A DNA stretch of 64,000 bases from Ophthalmolycus amberensis (Eukaryota; Chordata; Actinopteri; Perciformes; Zoarcidae), in assembly GCA_024529925.1 (NCBI GenBank), contig JAFEUB010000969.1, positions 342,501-406,500 on the forward strand, written 5' to 3'. Position 1 is the stretch's first letter, and each line of letters starts with the position of its first letter. The notes beneath the pieces were generated by a model. That model had not been told where the DNA came from, did not search any database, and worked only from the letters and a program-made list of their open reading frames with translations. Below, in pieces: positions 36,665 through 46,480 of the stretch. The position numbers were made by a program, and so were the translations under genes.

Positions 36665-37958
36665 AGGGTTATTCAGATCACCTGTTGAGCAGAGTGTGAT
36701 TACCGGCTCCTAATTAAGTATTGAGAGCAGCTTGGTCCAATCAGAGTGTGAGGACATCCTGTCTTTAGGGCTTAAATGAGGTGGAGAACTGAACACTCAG
36801 GGCATTCTGGTCCTTCCTCGACTTAATGTGGACCTTATTTTAGCAGATTCAGCCACAAAGTCTGGTCTTTAGGCCCATTTGAAGTTTTTCTGCTGTCTTT
36901 TCTTTTCTTCTGGTTGAGTTTTTTTTTTAAGATTATGGAACACCACTTTCTGCTTGGTTACCTGAATCTGGGCAGATCTTATAGTGTTAATCATGCAAGA
37001 GTTTGTATTTGCTTAACAATAACGCCGGCAGGCTTTATTTTGGATTGTTGTGAACATTTTCATTGAAATCCCTTTTCATGCACATTTCTTTTTTGAGACA
37101 TTTTATTATAATACAAGAGTGATCGATATTTTAAAAGATGAGGATGACAGACACAGTTTGAAAACCACTGATCACAATACAATTCAAGTTCTCTCTAAAA
37201 CGGTTTCAACAAATACTGAACATTACAGCCTTCTATTGCAGGACAGTTCCATCAGACTGCATTAGTTTTTAGCTTGTTTTACCTTATAAACTGGCAACCA
37301 AGAGGCCAACGCAGTTTGCCAGCCAGCCTGAAAACTTTAAACACCTTGTTTATGTCTGGGTGTTTGTGGTGAGAAGGCTTTCTTAAAACATAATTTAAGT
37401 TATGAGCACAATACAAAAGTGCAGCAGACATTGCTAACTTACATTATTTTATCAGCAGTTATAAAGCCTGTACCAACGTACCTGAAGGAGATGGCAAGTC
37501 TCATGTATTGACACTGAACATTTTCTATGTACATTGTCATTTAATTTAATGTCTCTGTTGGCCCCAGTCGACAACTAAAGACTTGCACACAGTGACATTG
37601 CTGGTGCCACGCAACATGGCAGCACATCGGTGTGTGCATAACATACTGTATATATACATTCAGCAACACATTGGCTACAGTATTGACAACAAGGTCCTAA
37701 CTCACACACCTTTGTGCAAACGTGCATACATGACCGCAGCGAACATGGCTGTCAGCAAACTTCCACACTTTTCCCATGAAATGCAGTTGACATAATTCTG
37801 CGTCTTCCACCTCAGCTGTGAGAGAGAGACGGGGAATTCAGGGAAGGAATAAAAAAGGGCTACATCTCAACACAGCTCTTAAGAATCTGTGTGTGTTAGA
37901 CATGTCCATACATCCTGTGAGCAACATATTTACATGTCTGGGAAAATATATAAGGAAG
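36665..37958. other. No gene seen
   Basis: AT-rich intergenic DNA up to the hAT element. Frames are below 75 codons and unsupported. Confidence 0.55.
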
Positions 37959-37966
37959 GAAGTGAT

Positions 37967-39767
37967 CAGTGGCGGCTGGTCCATAGAGGGCCATGGGGCA
38001 TGGCCCCACCATTAGCCACACAAAAAAAAAAAAAAAAAATTATAATAATCATAAATTATACAAATTGTCAATATTTGTGTTTTTGAACTATGGAATGTAC
38101 CCAGTAATGTGTGTAAAATATGATATCTGCGCAAAATATATGCTTTTCCTGCTCGTCCTCTCCCCCTGTCTGTGTGCACGACACTGAGAACGCGCAGCTC
38201 AGGGGCCAAATCGTTTTGGCCCAAAGGAGACGGGTCTATGAAGCAGTTTAGCCAATTGCTGATTCAAGATATAAATGAGTGACATACAATTTAGCCAATC
38301 AGCGCCCTGAAATAGATTCAGCTTGGGGCCAGAACGATCAGGCCCCGCTCGCTGCGCGTTCTCGTCAGGGCTAGTCTCGCGAGAAACGCCATTTTAACGA
38401 CATGACAATGGCGAGTGCGAGCAGTAACGCTACTCTTCCAAGACTCAATCCTAACTCTGTAAAATCTCTCCTCCAAGACCCGTTTGAGAGGAGAACTTTG
38501 GCGGAGAAACTACAGGTAAAAGAACTGGGTCCAGAACAACCTGACATCACAATAACACAGCAGACTGGCGTGAAAGGGAAGCAGCACACGCGACACTTCT
38601 CCAGTGACTGGTACACCAAGAAAGTTTGGCTAGCTGGATGCAGTCGTGCTAATGCCGTATTTTGCTTTCCATGCTTGCTTTTTAAAACAACGGGGGCAGA
38701 ATCAGCATGGACAGTTACGGGAGTGAGGGACTTGAGCACCTGTCTGAAAAAATAAGAAGACATGAGAACACCAGGACGCACATGGATAACTCCGTCAAGC
38801 TAGCCATATTGGGCAAAGTGAACATCGCAACTCAGCTGGACGACGGACACAGGGTTGCAGTGAGGAAACACAATGAGGAGGTGGATAAAAACCGGCACAT
38901 TCTATCCAAAATAATTGATTGTGTCAAGTTTTGTGGGGCTTTTGAGTTGGCTTTGCGTGGGCATGACGAGACTGACTCCTCTGACAACCCTGGCGTGTTC
39001 AAGGGACTGGTGGATTTTGTTGCGTCCCTCGACGGTGTGCTGGAGGAGCACCTTAAGACAGCTAGCGTGTTTAAAGGCACGTCAAAGACGGTACAAAACG
39101 AGCTGTTGGACTGCATGCTGTCGGTTGTGAAGGAGTACATTCTGGAGGAAGTAAAGAACGCTGATTTTATCGCCATACAAGCAGACGAGACGACGGACAT
39201 TTCCACCCACTCGATGCTAACGGTAACGTACGAGAGCGTTTTAATGCTCTGGCTATGCTCTCCATGGAGAAGGAACTTGTCGGGGACATGCCTGACTTCA
39301 ATAAGAAGGTCATTGAGAGGTTTGCCACTCAGAAGAGCAAAGTTCCTTTACAAATAACTGTCATAAAAACATGCAGGTTTCCTCACCGCACTGATTGGGT
39401 GTTTCTCCAACAAACAAGGTTCATAGGGGCATCTTAAAATATACTTGTTCTATTCGACTATATATGATATTTATATTTTATTATAATATATTCATGATAT
39501 TTATATTGTATATTTATGATTATATGGTATTTATATATCATATTATACTGAATATTATTATTATATGATATATATATCTATTAATATACTGAAGTGTATG
39601 AATAAGATGTCCTTATTATGTCAGTGTTGGAATAAATGATAACAATGTAACTACAAAGTACTAATGCGTTTTTGATACCTTTTTTTTTTTTTTTTGCATT
39701 GAATTATACTATTTGCTGAAATTGATTGGATGGCCCCACCCAAAAAAAAATCCACCAGCCGCCACTG
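37967..39767 (+). mobile_element. Internally deleted hAT transposon (ZMYM1-like/DUF4371 group)
   Basis: The termini are CAGTGGCGGCTGGT at the left and its inverted complement ACCAGCCGCCACTG (with one extra base, CC) at the right. The element is flanked by a perfect 8-bp target duplication, GAAGTGAT (37959-37966 and 39768-39775), the hallmark of hAT insertion. The 1.8-kb interior keeps both ends of a transposase gene but lacks the middle. The intact duplication and recognisable coding remnants suggest a fairly young insertion. It sits in the gap between the convergent pdgfb and csf2rb genes, about 60 bp from a poly(A) signal assigned to csf2rb. Confidence 0.93.
38402..39437 (+). pseudogene. 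Broken hAT transposase (TTF-type zinc finger, DUF4371, C-terminal remnant)
   Basis: Three frames carry pieces of one transposase. The first (38402 to about 38735) has a TTF-like zinc-finger region with HFSSDWYTKKVWLAGC and FCFPCLLF. The second (from about 38735 to 39230) continues with EHLSEKIRRHENTRTHM and ends at the first catalytic block, FIAIQADETTDIS, typical of DUF4371/hAT proteins. The third (from 39237) gives RFNALAMLSMEKELV, the extreme C-terminal hAT dimerisation tail. The step between pieces one and two is a frameshift near 38730-38740. The jump between pieces two and three at about 39230 removes the rest of the catalytic core. The product cannot be active. Confidence 0.9.
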
Positions 39768-39831
39768 GAAGTGATGATTATGATGAATCTCTCTGACCAG
39801 GAAATGAAACCATCTGAACTTCACAAAGGTA

Positions 39832-39837
39832 TTTATT
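39832..39837 (-). terminator. Probable csf2rb poly(A) signal
   Basis: TTTATT on the + strand, AATAAA on the - strand, about 350 bases beyond the csf2rb stop. It is the first such signal I see downstream. Confidence 0.45.
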
Positions 39838-40183
39838 TTAAGGGGGGCGGTTGTATTGTACTATATCAGAGTGTAAGGTGCTTCTGTTATTTCATTCTGA
39901 CCTGGAATGTGTGAGGAAGTTTAAAAAAAAAAAAAGTCTTACTGAAGTCCATCCCGTAGATTTACTTGCATCCCATAGACTCAAAAGGCTCAGCTCACTA
40001 CTGCCCTCCATTGTCCAGGCATCCAGCCCGATGTTTGGTCAGATATAAACCAATCAAAATGGTTAATTTCTAACGTATAAAATCTAATTCAGTGAATGCA
40101 TTTGTTCACATGGAAGCATATGTAAATCACAGATTGATTCATTGTTATATCTGCTGAGAAAGCCTCATAGGTCCTCCTTCAGT

Positions 40184-41215
40184 TCACTTTGCTGCTCTCA
40201 TGAAAGCAGCGGGGAGGTGGCAGTACCCTGAGGCCAGTGCGGTGCCCCCCTGAGGCCAGGGGGTGAAAGGTTCTGAGGTGTAGGCTGGAGGCTGATGGCT
40301 GCTAGCGGCCTCGCTGGGGCCCGGCTGCACGTCCATTTCGTCTGGACACTGTGTGTTCACGTCGGCGCCGCTGTGAGATACAAGATCTTGTGTGGACCTG
40401 GAGACGCTGCGGCCGGGCAGACACACATAACCTTCCCCGTAAAGGGCGAAATTCACCGGCGAAGGAGATGGAGAGTCGTCTGATGGGGTTTCTTGGTCCT
40501 TCTCTTTCTCTTCACACTTAACATCCGCTGACTTGAGGCTTGCCGCTGACGACTATCAGATAGAAACAATGCAGTGGGACACTTAATGTCGGCAAAGTTT
40601 AGAAATTAATGACATTTCTTTGATAACGACAAGAAGGAATCAGCTACCTCACAGATAAAGGTTTAATGCCGACACACTTAATAAGTATCAAAACTCTGAT
40701 GCAATGTTAGGAATACGTTATTGGACAGTATTTCAGCAGTTATTGCATAGTTGATTTCGAAATTCTCAGCACCTGGATACCTGACAAAAGACACTGGTTG
40801 TGAGTAACTAACCTGACAGAAGATGTAGGGGCCGCTGAAGCTCATGGAGGATGTGTCACAGTGTTTATCCTTCTCAGCAGGGGGGGGCAGGTTATCACAC
40901 TTCCAGCAGCCCTCGTCCCGCTCCAGACGCTTTTGTTCCGTGTCCTTAGTTGGCCACAGCAAAGCAACTGAGGAGCTGCGGGGGGGGGGGGGGAGAGAGA
41001 GAGAGAGAGAAGACAAATTAATTCATCCTTTCATGCCTTTCCTGAATTATTTCAGCTGTATTTCACACATCTTTTCTTCCATGTTAGCAACATTTGTTAT
41101 TATTATTATCTGTCTCGAGTGTTGAAGTGCGTTACCATGTCGACACGCTGTCCAAACGCATCACTTTGCTGATGGTCATGCTCTCACTCTGCATGAGGGT
41201 CCGGTTGGTGGAAGA
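40184..41215 (-). CDS. csf2rb: csf2rb exons 12-14: cytoplasmic tail
   Basis: Exons 12 (41215-41136), 13 (40975-40813) and 14 (40552-40184) encode a tail of about 200 residues with few charged patches. Candidate phosphotyrosine sites are GPYIFC (Y561), GYVCLPG (Y607) and GYCHLP (Y675). The last two resemble the YxxLP repeats of human CSF2RB that recruit STAT5. The tail is much shorter than the human one, with fewer such sites. The stop is TGA at 40184-40186. Confidence 0.88.
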
Positions 41216-44200
41216 CTGGACCACAAAAAATACATCATGTTTTACACATTACAACATTCCTTGATGCACCAGAAATGGAGATAATTACAACAAACTGTAG
41301 AATTATCAAGTCTCACCTTGATCTCGGACAGGATCTTGCTTTTGCCTGGAGAAGGGACTGAGTCCACCCACAGAATTGCCCTTCTGTTTGTTCAAAATAT
41401 ACCACGTAAAAAGAGTTTTATTAAAGACGACACGTCGTTTATGAAACTTTATTTGGTATGTAGTAAAGCCTGTGTGCTCCTTTAATGTTTTACAAGGCAA
41501 TATATTTCCATAATGAAAACATCTGTTGGTTCAAAGTAATGTGAGGTATTGCTTGTATTAAAGTACATAAAGTACCTTTGACAAGCTGGAATGGTGCAGT
41601 AGAGTGTGAGGAAGACAGCGGCCACAAACACACCGATGGTGAAATAGATCAGCGTTGTTGGGGACCAGATGGCTGTCAGGGGACAGAAAACAGAATTAAC
41701 GATGATACTGATAATAATCTCTCATGGTATGTATTATGATGGGTTTTTTTTTTTGGCCCCATGTTGTTTACCGTTGAATAAACCGGACATGAATAAAACA
41801 CAATAATATAATGTAAGTCCCGCAGGAAATAGGTGAAATCGGTTTCTTTATGTTTGAGCTGTGCGTTATTTTGGTACTGCCTGTGCTGCTATTGTAAAGT
41901 ACCCTCTTGCGAGGTCCAGTCCACAGGAATGGTCCATTCAGAGGGGATTCCTTCATAGTGCTTGGGGACGACCAGCGACCTGACCTTGACTTGGTAGTCC
42001 TGGGACGGGGCCAGAGAGGCTCCCAGGATGCTCAGGGGCCCCTCTGAAATGTTCTGCAGGACCCACGATCCCTGAAAAAAAACATGTATGGAGTAAATGA
42101 ACTGTTCATAGTTAGCATGAAGGGATTGCAATACAGGGGAAAACACTCACCTGATCCTGTTTCCTGTAATAGCACACCTGATAATACAGTCTGGGTTTTG
42201 AAGCTGCGCTTGGATTCGTCCATTCCACCATCCAGTTGGTGTCTTTCGGCCTCACCTTCACCTGATGCGGCGGGCTGGGACGAACTGCGCAACAAGAAAG
42301 TGTTGTAGCATACAGTCTTGATGGAAAAGATTTGTTTTTGTTTTGAAACAACCAAATCATGTGTCGGACATTTTAGAGAGGGTTCAGTATTTAGCAGTAA
42401 GTCATGGTGAGTCCTAAATGGTGAGGCACCAGACTGCTGTGTTTGAGCACATGGATGCAGTGGTGCCAATCAAACACTAGGTGGGGTCCCTCAATCACAG
42501 CTCTATACCCAGCGCTGTGTATCTATCTGCACGGCTCCCTGCAGTGTTACTGTGTGTCTTCGACACGTGATGTCAACTCCCTCCACCTCTCGATCTCTCT
42601 TACAACGTATAACGCGTCCGTCTCCTGTCCACTCACTGTGTTTGTCGACCTCAAACCTCTTGGCTGTGCGTGCTGGAATGAGCTCCACCAGCAGATGTGC
42701 GGGGTCTGCGACAGCCAGTGGGCAGCTGTACCTCAGCACAGCCCTGCTGAGGTCAGAGCTGACCGTTGGGTTCACACAGCATCTCTCGGACCTGAAGGCA
42801 GGGAGTAAAAGGAGGGGAATGAATGCATTATAACGGGATGCATTTTTTTCCCAGCCTCAACCTTGTGGTATTGTCCACTTACGGCGCACTCTGGTTGTGT
42901 CGACATTTCAGCTGGTAGGTGATGAAGTGATCCACCTCTCTGCTCACCTCCCAGCTACACAGCACCGCCTTCTCTCCATCCAGCACGCAATGCAAACTGG
43001 GAAACTGCCCAGTGTCTAGAGTCAGAAAGAGAGAGAGAGCAAATAACAACAGCTGCAAAGCATCTGAGTACTCCCATGAAAAATGGTCAGAGGGAGAAGA
43101 TTAGAAATGTGAGGAAAGGAGATAAGGAGCAGGGTCTGCATCAGAGGAAAAAGACCCGTCTGGAGAAAAATTATCCAGTACATAAAAAATCCGAGCCAAA
43201 TGGTTTCACTCAGAAATGTCAGAGACGAAACTAATTTGTACACACACAGAGAACTATGCGCAGTTAATGGGTTGCATTTAGGTTTTGACTCACCTTCAGT
43301 GCGCCAGGTCACCACAGGACTCCAGTCGCTCCACTGACCCACGCTGACCCGGGCCCTCACCCTGGCCTCATACCTGCAGCCCGGGAGCAACAGTCGCTCC
43401 TCTAGTTTCACACTGGTGTTTGTGAGGTCCTCAGTCTGTAGAGAATGGAAAGAGACGCGTGAGAGTTCCAGGAACTGCTGTGCATTTATTTTTGCATTGT
43501 GAAGATTTTCTTGCAAAACCTATGTGCTACACGGAAAAACACTCAAGTATACACAATTACTCCTGATATTATAATGGCCAAGCTCCATATCAATGAATGT
43601 ACATTCACATGAAAGAAGAAAAACATTGCTTATTGCCTTTAGCAATGAGTTTAAACAATACATTCTTTCAATTCAACACTCTCCCAACCAAAAAGCAATC
43701 AAAACCGTTAGTGCTTGTACTGTGTTAAGAATGATTATTTATAGATATTTAACCCCAGCCTCATACCCCAAAGTGAAACTGAAACTTAAGTGTTTTTTCT
43801 TCTTCTTCTCTTTATTATGTGTTCCCTTTTATACATCTAAGTTGTCGTTAGACAGAGAAATCAAGGCGCGTCTCTTGAAGTGGATTTGTTGGTAAAAACC
43901 CTTGAAAATGTAAGATGTCTTTATTATAAGAAGAAAGGACATAAAAAAATAAGATTCAGTTAGTTTACAGAATATTCAATTTCATCGTTTTAAAAATATT
44001 TGGAACAGTGCCTTTCTGTTTTTGTTTCTGCTTCTGTGTGTGTTGATAATAATTAAGATCACTTCATATGTTAGCATTATCAGCGAGCTAAAAGTCAACA
44101 ATGCCTTTTGTTTTTAGCCAAACAGTTTAGTTAGCACAACTAAGTTGGTGAATGTGGTAATTATTACACACGCTGAACATTAGCATGTTAGCACTGTCAT

Positions 44201-46151
44201 TCTGAGCGTGTTAGCATGCTGCTAGCATCACCACAGAGTAGGCCTTTGCAGTGGATGCTATTTTACAGTTTTATGTCAGAGGAAATCTCCAACATATTTT
44301 ACAGACAACAGCTTTTGTTATTTTTACTAAATACAAAGCAGGAAGCTGTTTTAAATGTCAGTTATTACAGTATGTCGGGGACTGCAATTGTACAAGAGTC
44401 CATTAATGCTACTGTGTTAAAAATAGACAAATCCTAATTTCAGTTTTAACTTTTGACATTTCACTCTATTTCCTGACCTTTTTAAATACCCACGCCATGA
44501 TTTCAAAAACGTTTGTCACTTCAGTAATGTGGCTCATAGTCAAAGGCTGGCAGCAGATTGTGTCGAGTAAGACATATGCTAACCGTCCAGTTGTCCTGTC
44601 TGTCTGTCCTGTAGCTGAGCTGATAGGTGATGTGCTTGTTCAGGGAGGAGGAGGAGGGGTAAGGGCTGGACCAGCTGAGCCGTCTGCCTCCATCACCTGC
44701 ACCACGTGTGGACAGATTCACCGGTGGGCGGGCTCTCACTGTACAACACAGACGCACATAACAGTTCAAGTGAAGCGCTGTCAATATTTCCTTATGAAAC
44801 TGTAATCATTGCTCTCTGTTATTATCCTCACAGTAAAAGTGACCGCTATGACAGACGGGTAAACTCACAGTGCTCAGACAGATGCAGGAGCTTGTGTGGG
44901 ACAGATGAGCAGAAGGTCAGCGTTTTGTTCTTGAGGAAGAACACGGTGTGTACGATGCCAATGGAAAATGCACGGGTTTCATATCTACACTGGACAGTCC
45001 TGGGCTCGCTTGCATCCTGTACTTCACCGTAAGGCGTGCACTGCTTCCTGCGAGGACACGGACACAGAGCTGTGGGACGGAAGACGTTGGTGCCGAAATG
45101 ACATGTTCCCCATAATCCCATATCCTCAACAAACGCTGTTCCCCCTGCTCTTGTTCTTACCTGTCCTTTCCTTCCTTGAACCAGAGCTGCAGTGTTTCGT
45201 TTGCGCGTTCCCTCCACTTGCAGTGGACATGAGACCTGTAGTCGTTGTGGCACTGTAAGGATTTCAGCAACGGAGACGCTGGTATAGGGAGAGAGACGAG
45301 TTGTTTTCAGATGATTGCCCAGTAACTGGGTTAAATGACTCTTTGTGGCTTTTGGTTTGTGTAGAATAGACATTGTAACAAAAAGTATTGAGATTCTTGA
45401 GTTTATATATCGATGTCAAAATACTCGAGAATAAAAATAAATCCGTTACTCAACCTCTTTCTCAAGTCAAAATATAGAAGTATTGTAAGTACATATACAT
45501 CTTTTACAGATCTTCTACAGCTTTTTATTGTTGCAGATAACTGCTTTAGTTTTGGGAATTAAATCATCAAAAAACTTAAATATTATAAAGGTATTTCTGT
45601 CCTAATAATCGTTGTGCAGTAAAAATACTTAAACCTGTTTTTAATTTAAATCAACATCTAATGATGTTCTAGAAATGAGCTTCGGTATCTTAAAACATTG
45701 GAGAAGAAGTAGCGGAACATAGAAGTACCCAAGTACAAGTACTTACTCAAGTATGATATCTTTTTGAAATCCAATTTTTATTGAGATTTAGGACATGCAT
45801 TGAAACTAGTAACTAGTAGTCAACTATAGTACTAGAGTAAATGTACATAGTTACATTCAATCACTGATTGTAACTGCCCCGTGTATATTTATATGATGTA
45901 TCTAACAAAAGACATCCCAGGATGTACAGAAGTAACTGAACAATAATCCAATTTAGAATCTGAAATATGATCAAACTGGGAAATGTTCTAAGATTTGATT
46001 CCTAAAAAATCCTGATGGTGCCAGGAGAATACTGTGGAGACTTACTTTTCTGCAACTCGCTGCTCTCGTGGACGATACAACAGTCTGGACCACAGGAGAG
46101 AGCCAGAGGAGGGAGCATGGACCAAAGCACAACCCAAAAAAGAGACATCAT
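40184..46151 (-). CDS. csf2rb: Cytokine receptor common subunit beta (14 coding exons)
   Basis: The signalling subunit of class I cytokine receptors (GM-CSF, IL-3 and IL-5 in mammals); it works through JAK2/STAT5 at the plasma membrane. Exons, in transcript order: 46151-46046, 45278-45161, 45047-44869, 44738-44584, 43435-43294, 43015-42883, 42791-42637, 42284-42151, 42071-41903, 41672-41576, 41380-41317, 41215-41136, 40975-40813 and 40552-40184. The joined frame is open for 687 codons. Intron phases across the ectodomain run 1,2,1,0,1,2,1,0,1, the standard cytokine-receptor pattern repeated twice. There are four FNIII domains, WSDWS (221-225) in D2, PSEWT (417-421) in D4, a transmembrane helix (about 437-457), Box 1 (WVDSVPSPGKSKI, 467-479) and tail tyrosines 561, 603, 607, 656 and 675. 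QCHNDYRSHVHCKW in D1 and CVLDGEKAVLCSWEV in D3 closely match human CSF2RB. Human CSF2RB is 897 residues; the tail here is shorter. il2rb is less likely because it has only two such domains. Confidence 0.92.
40980..41010. repeat. Poly-G plus GA tract forming the csf2rb exon 13 acceptor
   Basis: Fourteen G followed by a GA run on the + strand. On the csf2rb strand it reads as CT repeats, then poly-C, then GCAG, so it serves as the polypyrimidine tract of the exon 13 acceptor. Length changes here could alter splicing. Confidence 0.75.
41317..41380 (-). CDS. csf2rb: csf2rb exon 11: Box 1 JAK-binding motif
   Basis: Encodes AILWVDSVPSPGKSKILSEI. The W-x-x-x-V-P-x-P-x-K-S pattern is the class I receptor Box 1 (human CSF2RB has IPNPSKS), where JAK2 docks. 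Confidence 0.9.
41576..41672 (-). CDS. csf2rb: csf2rb exon 10: transmembrane helix
   Basis: Encodes LIYFTIGVFVAAVFLTLY, a single uncharged hydrophobic helix, followed by a Cys/Gln/Arg stop-transfer end. Phases 1 in, 2 out. Confidence 0.93.
41903..42284 (-). CDS. csf2rb: csf2rb exons 8-9: membrane-proximal domain D4
   Basis: Exon 8 (42284-42151) encodes PPHQVKVRPKDTNWMVEW. Exon 9 (42071-41903) ends the domain with YEGIPSEWTIPVDW, where human CSF2RB has YNGIWSEWS. The first Trp and last Ser of WSXWS are replaced (P417, T421), while the central Trp (420) is kept. Confidence 0.9.
42637..43015 (-). CDS. csf2rb: csf2rb exons 6-7: domain D3
   Basis: Exon 6 (43015-42883) has CVLDGEKAVLCSWEVSREV, which lines up with the human D3 start containing DGAAVLSCSWEV. 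Exon 7 (42791-42637) completes D3 with LRYSCPLAVADPAHLLVEL. Confidence 0.9.
43294..44738 (-). CDS. csf2rb: csf2rb exons 4-5: domain D2 with WSDWS
   Basis: Exon 4 (44738-44584) carries RRLSWSSPYP and ITYQLSYRT, the first sheet of D2. Exon 5 (43435-43294) carries RYEARVRARVS and the canonical WSDWS. The exon 4 donor is GTTAGC, weaker than usual, and is joined in phase 0 to exon 5. Confidence 0.9.
44069..44240 (-). repeat. Percomorph GCTAAATGCTAAC repeat family, copy 3 (inverted)
   Basis: Carries GAACATTAGCATGTTAGCA and GTGTTAGCATGCTGCTAGCA, the inverse of the copy at 32976-33520. It lies in csf2rb intron 4, between exons 4 and 5. Confidence 0.6.
44869..45278 (-). CDS. csf2rb: csf2rb exons 2-3: domain D1
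   Basis: Exon 2 (45278-45161) encodes SLQCHNDYRSHVHCKW with the paired cysteines 45 and 55. Exon 3 (45047-44869) encodes the rest of D1, starting RKQCTPYGE. Two acceptors lie 22 bases apart: one ends at 45070 (CCCACAG) and gives a stop codon, while the other ends at 45048 (CTCGCAG) keeps the frame, so I use the second. Use of the first would produce a truncated protein. Confidence 0.85.
45419..45866 (+). repeat. CAGTGGTGGAA-type fish repeat in csf2rb intron 1
   Basis: Contains GAAGTACCCAAGTACAAGTA and ends GTAAATGTACATAGTTACAT followed by CAATCACTG, a diverged form of the usual terminal CCACCACTG. The left edge is uncertain. Confidence 0.55.
46046..46151 (-). CDS. csf2rb: csf2rb exon 1: signal peptide
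   Basis: Starts at the double ATG (46151 and 46148); the peptide begins MMSLFWVVLWSMLPPLALS, a good signal sequence. The frame is open further upstream to 46223, but that adds an Arg-rich stretch with no signal character, so I start at the double Met. The donor is AAA A|GTAAGT, phase 1. Confidence 0.85.
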
Positions 46152-46480
46152 TCCTGGGGCGGGGCGGGGGGGGGCCCTTGTTTTTCCGACTCTGCCTCGG
46201 GAAACGTTCCTGTGTGCATTCACATCATCCAGAAGTCTGTCGATGAGATGAGAAGTCGGGCATATACAGATAGAGCGAGGGGAGAGGGAGTGAGAAAATT
46301 AGTGCATTTACTAGAAATCCTGAAGAAATGAGTCATGACCACACTGCCAGCACTCACTTCTGCTTTTGCTTTAGTTTGCTTGTTGTGGGATGTCACCACA
46401 CATCTGCCTGCTTCTTATCTCTCTCTCTCACATGTGACAGACCAAACACACAGTCACTGGGGTCCAAACACATCAATAAA
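46152..46480 (-). promoter_or_regulatory. csf2rb 5' UTR / proximal promoter (inferred)
   Basis: Immediately upstream of the csf2rb start codon. It contains a C-rich run opposite GGGGCGGGGCGGGG at about 46157-46175 (Sp1-like boxes) and a purine/pyrimidine-skewed stretch. No TATA box is evident and the transcription start cannot be placed. Confidence 0.35.

Noticed and set aside
38402..39437. A functional host gene of the ZMYM1 type
   Set aside because: Flanking inverted termini, perfect 8-bp duplications, a frameshift and a large internal deletion show it is a dead transposon copy.
40184..46151. Alternative identity as il2rb
   Set aside because: il2rb also lies on human 22q, but it has a single two-domain cytokine-binding module. 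This gene has four such domains, with D1 and D3 signatures matching CSF2RB.
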